Positions 51,707-55,710 of a stretch of DNA of 55,710 bases are shown here, piece after piece (position 1 is the stretch's first letter; each line of letters opens with the position of its first letter). This stretch comes from Candidatus Dormiibacterota bacterium. GTDB taxonomy: Bacteria; Chloroflexota; Dormibacteria; Dormibacterales; Dormibacteraceae. The position numbers and the translations under genes were made by a program. Under the pieces are notes generated by a model. It ran no database searches, was not told the DNA's origin, and worked only from the letters and a program-made list of their open reading frames with translations. The stretch lies in assembly GCA_003151935.1 (NCBI GenBank), contig PLYZ01000068.1, positions 1-55,710 on the forward strand. Direction: 5' to 3'.

Positions 51707-52378
51707 CTAGAGCTCGATCAGGCCGAGACGTGCGGCGGCGATCACCGCCTGGAGTTTGGAATGCACGCGAAGCTTCTCGATCACGTGGGTCACGTGCCAC
51801 TCGACCGTGTGCGGGGCGATGCCGAGACGCCGGGCCAGCGCCTGGGTGTCGTGGCCTTCGGCCAGCAGCCGCAGCACGTCGAGCTCCCGCGGGGTGAACT
51901 CGGCAATCAGCGTCTCCCGGGCCTGCTGCTGGTTCGCGATCATCCGCTGGCGTGCGATTGCCTTGGCGAACAGCCCGACAGGGATCAGGACCTCACCGAC
52001 AGATGCCCTTCGGACCGCTTCGATGATCTCGTCATCCGTGGCGGCCTTGGTCAGGTAAGCGATCGCCCCGGCGTCGATGGCGTCGAGCAACGCATCCTCC
52101 GACTCCTCCGCGCTGTGGAACACGATCGCGGCGCCGGGAACGGCGGCCCGAATCTTGGCGGCGGCGACCGGCCCGCTCACGTCGGGAAGCCTGAAGTCCA
52201 TCAGCACCACCGTTGGCTTCTCGAGGGCGGCGAGGATCGCCGCCTCGTCGCCGCGCCGTGCGATGCCGCAAACGGTCAGGTCGGTCTCGTTGTCCAGGAC
52301 GCGTGCGATCGCCGAAGCAAGAAGCGGATGATCCTGGACCACGAGCACTCGCACCGGTGCAGCTGGGGATAGGTTCAA
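51707..52378 (-). CDS. NarL/FixJ-family response regulator
   Basis: 223 residues. Receiver domain with phospho-acceptor Asp in VLMDFRLPD and Lys in YLTKAA. The usual acidic pair is reduced to one (VVQDHPLL), which may weaken metal binding. The C-terminal LuxR helix-turn-helix reads FTPRELDVLRLLAEGHDTQALARRLGIAPHTVEWHV. No histidine kinase is adjacent, so it is an orphan regulator. It is the last of three regulator genes on the minus strand (51.7-54 kb). Confidence 0.9.
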   Translation of the reverse strand: MNLSPAAPVRVLVVQDHPLLASAIARVLDNETDLTVCGIARRGDEAAILAALEKPTVVLMDFRLPDVSGPVAAAKIRAAVPGAAIVFHSAEESEDALLDAIDAGAIAYLTKAATDDEIIEAVRRASVGEVLIPVGLFAKAIARQRMIANQQQARETLIAEFTPRELDVLRLLAEGHDTQALARRLGIAPHTVEWHVTHVIEKLRVHSKLQAVIAAARLGLIEL

Positions 52379-52476
52379 GCCAGTAACGTCAACGCTCCGC
52401 AGCCGGATGCGACAGGCACGAGCTGAAGCTATCCAAACCGCTTTCCGTTCACTGTGACCTGGGTCGCAGTCGTGAC

Positions 52477-53202
52477 TTAAATCACAAAGGCGCGCACGAT
52501 GGCGGCCAGGCGTCCTGGTTTCAAAACGCGGATCACTCCGGGCGCGGTTTCAACTATCCCCGCGACGCGGAGCTCTCTTAAGGCTCGGCTCATGACCTCG
52601 CGGGACGAGCCGATGGAATCGGCGAGATCGGCCTGTGTTGCCCTCACTTCGAGCCGGCCGACGTCGAGCAGAGACCTGCAAGCCCGATCGAGCAAGTCAT
52701 ACGCCATCCGCTCGGTGATGTTGCCGAGCGACCGGACGGCAATCAATCGATAGGCGTCACGAACCCGCATCGCCAGCTGCGTTGCGATTGCCGTGGAGAC
52801 CTCGACGTCTGTCGCGGCCAGGTTGCGAACGTTGTCCAGGTCGAGAATCGTGAGCGTGGTATCGGTGACGGCTTGCATGAACAACCAGGGTGAATGGCCC
52901 ATGACCGTGGTCCCACCAACGAGCTCTTTGGGACGGACGATGTTGATGGTCGCCTGTCTGCCATCCGGGAGGTTCCAGTACGAGCGCGCCAACCCCGACT
53001 CGATCAAGCAGGCAAAAGGCGGGCCAAGCGGGTGGATTGCGATCGCGCCCGCTGGATACTCAGCCCGAGCTGAACCACTAAGCAAACGACTCCGATTGAT
53101 CGGCCCCAAAAGCGAGAGAAAGTCGACGGATGTCGATTGTTGATCCGGCGCACGGGAGCCACCTTCCGTATCCCAAGGAGAGACGCTTACTCGGTTCAAC
53201 AT
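52477..53202 (-). CDS. Crp/Fnr-family transcription regulator
   Basis: 241 residues. The cyclic-nucleotide-binding fold (about 25-145) contains GLARSYWNLPDGRQATINIV and GGTTVMGHSPWLFMQAV. The C-terminal winged helix has TQADLADSIGSSREVMSRAL and RELRVAGIVE. No cysteine cluster of FNR type is present. The usual cAMP-contact motif (GE..RA.T) is not recognisable, so the effector is unknown. Start ATG 53202; the longer frame is a shadow of the next gene. Confidence 0.9.
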   Translation of the reverse strand: MLNRVSVSPWDTEGGSRAPDQQSTSVDFLSLLGPINRSRLLSGSARAEYPAGAIAIHPLGPPFACLIESGLARSYWNLPDGRQATINIVRPKELVGGTTVMGHSPWLFMQAVTDTTLTILDLDNVRNLAATDVEVSTAIATQLAMRVRDAYRLIAVRSLGNITERMAYDLLDRACRSLLDVGRLEVRATQADLADSIGSSREVMSRALRELRVAGIVETAPGVIRVLKPGRLAAIVRAFVI

Positions 53203-53246
53203 CCCGACCTCATAGCCCACGAGTGCACAACCCTGCGCATGTCCGA

Positions 53247-53993
53247 CTAGTTGAGAAACCCTCCGAGGTGCTGCGCGAACATGTCCGGGTGTGACTTGAG
53301 CACCCGAAGCATGATTTCGCCATTGAACTCGCGTGCGTCGTACTGACACAGCGACACCACAGGGAATCGCCTGCCCATGAGCTCGTAGGCTTCCTCGTAG
53401 CTCATCATCTCGGCTTCCGACGCGAACATCGGACGTTCGCAGACCATCTCGCCGACGACGCGCAGTACGGTGGGGCCGCCCGCGAGGGCATCGCCGAAGA
53501 GGCGTTCCCAAGTGGCGATGGCCTCCGCGATGGTCGCCCCAGGCCAGCCCACTATGGTCAGCCCGCCGCTGTCTCTGGCCGTGACGAAATCGATGTTCTG
53601 TTCCTCGACGAGGGCCTTGTCATAGCGCTCCAGGACAGCACCGGTCGCGGCGAGGAAGCAGTGCTGGCCGGCCCGAAGCCCGTCGGCAAGGAAGGGAACC
53701 GACAGCCGCAGGCCGCCGAGATCCGTGCTGTAGATGGGGGCGAGATGACTTCTCAAGGGAACCGACGCCCCACCGACGTTGACCGTCGCGACTTGAGCGA
53801 AGGCGGCCCGCGAGTCGCCGCCAGGTTGGCCCAGGAACCGTGCGAGGTCGCCCGGCGCAAAACGCCGCTCGCGACGCCGCCCCACCCGCTGTGCAACCAG
53901 CAGGCCGGCATCGCTCCAGCGGCGAATTGACGCTTCGCTCACCCTCAGGTACTGAGCGGCCTCCCTCGTGTTCAGCAGAGCATCACTTACCAT
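53247..53993 (-). CDS. MerR-type HTH with MEDS sensory domain (DcmR-like regulator)
   Basis: 248 residues. The N-terminal helix-turn-helix of MerR/excisionase type reads LNTREAAQYLRVSEASIRRW, with RRRERRF in the wing. It is joined to a MEDS domain (about 85-245): HLAPIYSTDLGGLRLSVPFL, HCFLAATGAVLERYDKALVE, and MSYEEAYELM. MEDS domains occur in the dichloromethane regulator DcmR and in methanogen/methylotroph kinases. The start is ATG 53993, just after a perfect TATAAT promoter. No dehalogenase or methylotrophy gene is in the window, so the ligand is open. Confidence 0.85.
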   Translation of the reverse strand: MVSDALLNTREAAQYLRVSEASIRRWSDAGLLVAQRVGRRRERRFAPGDLARFLGQPGGDSRAAFAQVATVNVGGASVPLRSHLAPIYSTDLGGLRLSVPFLADGLRAGQHCFLAATGAVLERYDKALVEEQNIDFVTARDSGGLTIVGWPGATIAEAIATWERLFGDALAGGPTVLRVVGEMVCERPMFASEAEMMSYEEAYELMGRRFPVVSLCQYDAREFNGEIMLRVLKSHPDMFAQHLGGFLN

Positions 53994-54010
53994 GACTTTA
54001 TGTACCAATG

Positions 54011-54031
54011 AGGACACTATTATACAGTCCT
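54011..54031 (-). promoter_or_regulatory. Promoter with perfect TATAAT flanked by an inverted repeat
   Basis: On the minus strand TATAAT occupies 54024-54019, about 26 nt before ATG 53993. It sits inside AGGAC (54011-54015) .. GTCCT (54027-54031), a 5-bp inverted repeat that could be an operator covering the -10. No good -35 is seen. AT-rich against its surroundings. Self-regulation by the HTH-MEDS protein is an inference. Confidence 0.5.
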
Positions 54032-54157
54032 GCATAGCAAAGGTTGTACCGCGTACCCGCGAGAGTTCAAATCGAGGGAGCTCGTCCTAACTAAAACTTA
54101 CAGCCCTTAACCGCCTGCGCTCAGGGATCCTGCCGTTTCCGCGTTACGCCTTTAGTT

Positions 54158-54871
54158 ATGCGCCCGATCCTCGAGTTCTCCGCCGTGACTCGAGCGTATG
54201 GACCGCGCCTTGCGCTCGATGACGTCCACCTGGCCCTGGAGCCGGGTGAGCTGGCGTTTCTCGTGGGCCCGAGCGGAGCGGGCAAAACCACCCTGCTGAA
54301 GCTGATCAATCGTGAGATCCGTCCCACCGCGGGCGAGGTCTGGGTCGACGGCATCGCGGCGCACACCTTGAAGACATCGCGCGTCTCCGAGCTGCGGCGC
54401 CACGTAGGCGTCGTCTTCCAGGACTTCAAGCTTCTGCCTCGGCTCACCGCAAAGGAGAACGTCGCCCTAGCCCTCCAGGTCGGCGACCTGCGCATCTCAG
54501 ATGAGGAGGCTTCGGAGCGGGCCATGGACGCGTTGGAGGCGGTGGGGCTCGGCGATCGCGGCGGCGCTTTCCCTCAGCAGCTTTCGGGCGGGCAGCAGCA
54601 GCGCGTCGCGGTGGCGCGGGCGGTGGTCGGTCAGCCACGCCTTCTCATCGCGGACGAGCCAACGGGCAACCTGGACCTGGAAACGTCGTGGCAGATGATG
54701 GACCTGTTCGCTGACATTGCCACCTTTGGCACCGCGGTCCTCATCGCGACCCATAACGTCGAGATCGTGACTCGCCTTCAGCGACGCGTGATGACCCTCG
54801 TGCAGGGCCGCCTTGTGCGCGACCAGCCGGCGGGCCGGATCGGGAGGATGGCATGGCTGGCGTCGTCGTGA
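54158..54871 (+). CDS. ftsE: Cell-division ATP-binding protein FtsE
   Basis: 237 residues. Walker A GPSGAGKTTLLK, Q-loop FQDFKLLPRLTAKENV, signature LSGGQQQRVAVARA, Walker B LLIADEPTGNLD and H-loop ATHN are all canonical. Works with FtsX to activate cell-wall hydrolases at the septum. It overlaps ftsX by 19 bp. This is the second FtsE in the window; the other (31-33 kb) is fused to its FtsX. Confidence 0.94.
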   Translation: MRPILEFSAVTRAYGPRLALDDVHLALEPGELAFLVGPSGAGKTTLLKLINREIRPTAGEVWVDGIAAHTLKTSRVSELRRHVGVVFQDFKLLPRLTAKENVALALQVGDLRISDEEASERAMDALEAVGLGDRGGAFPQQLSGGQQQRVAVARAVVGQPRLLIADEPTGNLDLETSWQMMDLFADIATFGTAVLIATHNVEIVTRLQRRVMTLVQGRLVRDQPAGRIGRMAWLASS

Positions 54872-55710
54872 AGGCGCGCTTCCCGCGGCGGCAGATTGTT
54901 CAGGTGGTCGTCGCCAACGTGTTCCGCTACCTGTTCCGCGGCGCGGCTCGCAACTGGATCCGGAACATAGGCAGCAGCGCGCCGGCGCTTAGCTCGATGA
55001 CGCTGCTTCTTCTGCTGTCCGGCCTGGTCGGCCTGGCTGGTTTCGCGCTCCACAACCTCGAGCAGGTACAGGCCGGCCAGGCTTCGCTGCTGCACGTATA
55101 CATGCGCGACGGCGTTCCCTCGGCCGACGTCGACTCGCTTTGGGATCGACTTGCGAAAGACCCGCGCGTCGCGAGCGTCACGTACGTGACCAAATCGGAA
55201 GCACTCGCACGCGCTCAAACCATTCCTGGACTGCCTCAGCTCGCCGCGGCCAGCGACGGAAATCCCTTCCCGGCCAGCCTCGATGTGCGCGTGAAGAGCA
55301 TCAACGATGCGGCTGCAATCGACAGCCTGGTGCGCACCGACATCGCCGTCGACGCACTTGATCCCACTTCGTATGACCGCGGCGCTTACCAGCGCATCCA
55401 GGCGGTGCTGTTCGGCCTCGCCGTGGCCGGCACTGCTTTCCTGCTGCTGCTTGGGTTCGTTGCGGTCACGGTGACCATCAACAGCATTCGCGCCGCGATC
55501 CACTCGAGGCGAGACGAGGTCACGATCATGCAGCTGGTGGGCGCTCCACGCTGGATGGTGCGCGGGCCGTTCGTCGTCGAAGGCGCCATCACCGGTGCCC
55601 TGTCCGGGGCGCTTGCCGGTCTGATCACGTTCGGGCTGGCGATGGCCGGGATGGCGGCGGGGTCAGCGTCATTCACCCAGTTCGCGCCCGGCGTCAGCGT
55701 CACGGTGGTG
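54853..55710 (+). CDS. ftsX: Cell-division protein FtsX, 3' end beyond window
   Basis: 286 residues visible, cut by the window end. Cytosolic N-terminus, helix 1 (about 45-66, SMTLLLLLSGLVGLAGF), outside domain with NPFPASLDVRVKS and LDPTSYDRGAYQRI, helix 2, then RRDEVTIMQLVGAPRWMVRG and helix 3. It is clearly paralogous to the FtsX half of the 31-kb fusion, which shares NPFPASLDV and RGPFVVEG. ATG 54853 overlaps ftsE by 19 bp; GTG 54868 would give a 4-bp overlap. Confidence 0.93.
   Translation, partial: MAGVVVKARFPRRQIVQVVVANVFRYLFRGAARNWIRNIGSSAPALSSMTLLLLLSGLVGLAGFALHNLEQVQAGQASLLHVYMRDGVPSADVDSLWDRLAKDPRVASVTYVTKSEALARAQTIPGLPQLAAASDGNPFPASLDVRVKSINDAAAIDSLVRTDIAVDALDPTSYDRGAYQRIQAVLFGLAVAGTAFLLLLGFVAVTVTINSIRAAIHSRRDEVTIMQLVGAPRWMVRGPFVVEGAITGALSGALAGLITFGLAMAGMAAGSASFTQFAPGVSVTVV

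Overview
The window is about 55.7 kb of high-GC, gene-dense bacterial DNA with short intergenic gaps and many 4-bp ATGA/GTGA gene overlaps. No rRNA or marker gene fixes the taxonomy. The mix (cytochrome b6-type split cyt b with a PDWY motif, archaeal-type AhcY, PucR/GAF regulator, small proteins with WDG-W motifs, MEDS-domain regulator, likely leaderless starts) points to a soil-type Chloroflexota/'Dormibacterota' or deep actinobacterial lineage. This is inference. No phage, transposase or CRISPR array was seen. The accessory character lies in dispersed palindromic repeats and a few decayed genes.

Layout. 1-5.9 kb, minus strand: methyl-cycle and nucleotide-sugar genes (metK, cut by the window edge; patatin; ahcY; apt; UDP-glucuronate decarboxylase; UDP-glucose dehydrogenase). 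6.0-12.7 kb: surface-polysaccharide genes (GT4, WecC-like dehydrogenase, epimerase, GT2, rfbB-rmlC-like-rfbA), including a repeat-rich tandem duplication at 8.35-8.79 kb that carries a copy of the start of an epimerase gene. 12.8-17.4 kb: small WDG-motif protein, DNA polymerase IV, DEDDh exonuclease, flippase, trpS. 17.4-19.4 kb: Rieske, cyt b and subunit IV of a bc-type complex. 19.5-22 kb: DinB-fold protein, membrane glycosyltransferase, thioredoxin. 22.2-25.8 kb: PII-amt divergent from glnA. 26.2-27.4 kb: a divergent solitary SecY paralogue. 27.4-31 kb: GAF-PucR regulator, class V aminotransferase, small membrane protein. 31-34.2 kb: an FtsE-FtsX fusion overlapping an EnvC-like M23 peptidase, followed by tRNA-Arg(CCU). 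34.4-39.8 kb: a tightly coupled redox operon (Ser/Thr-rich anchored protein, ferric-reductase-like haem protein, NuoF-like protein, ferredoxin, ApbE) ending in a two-component system. 40-50.6 kb: MMPL transporter, zinc-ribbon proteins with a PrsW-like protease, MsrA, MFS exporter, OsmC, DedA, aldo-keto reductase. 50.6-54 kb: a Lys/Ala-repeat micro-protein, a decayed class III cyclase, and three regulators (NarL-, Crp- and DcmR-type). 54.1 kb to the end: a second, conventional ftsE-ftsX pair, with ftsX cut by the edge.

The points most worth following are: the FtsE-FtsX fusion with its peptidase, alongside a separate ftsEX in the same window; the SecY paralogue with shortened cytosolic loops; the NuoF-like redox operon, whose NuoF protein has lost the NADH-binding GEET motif and one cluster cysteine; and a family of palindromes that begin at or within a few bases of stop codons and combine with a second GGCCGG-type palindrome into composite repeats.

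Genes appear to start in two ways. Some have a strong GGAGG Shine-Dalgarno (glnA, amt, osmC, msrA, Lys/Ala peptide). Others have no SD but a TANNNT-like box 6-9 nt before the start codon (Rieske, WecC-like dehydrogenase, 47.8 kb protein, 20.0-21.5 kb glycosyltransferase), which suggests leaderless transcripts.
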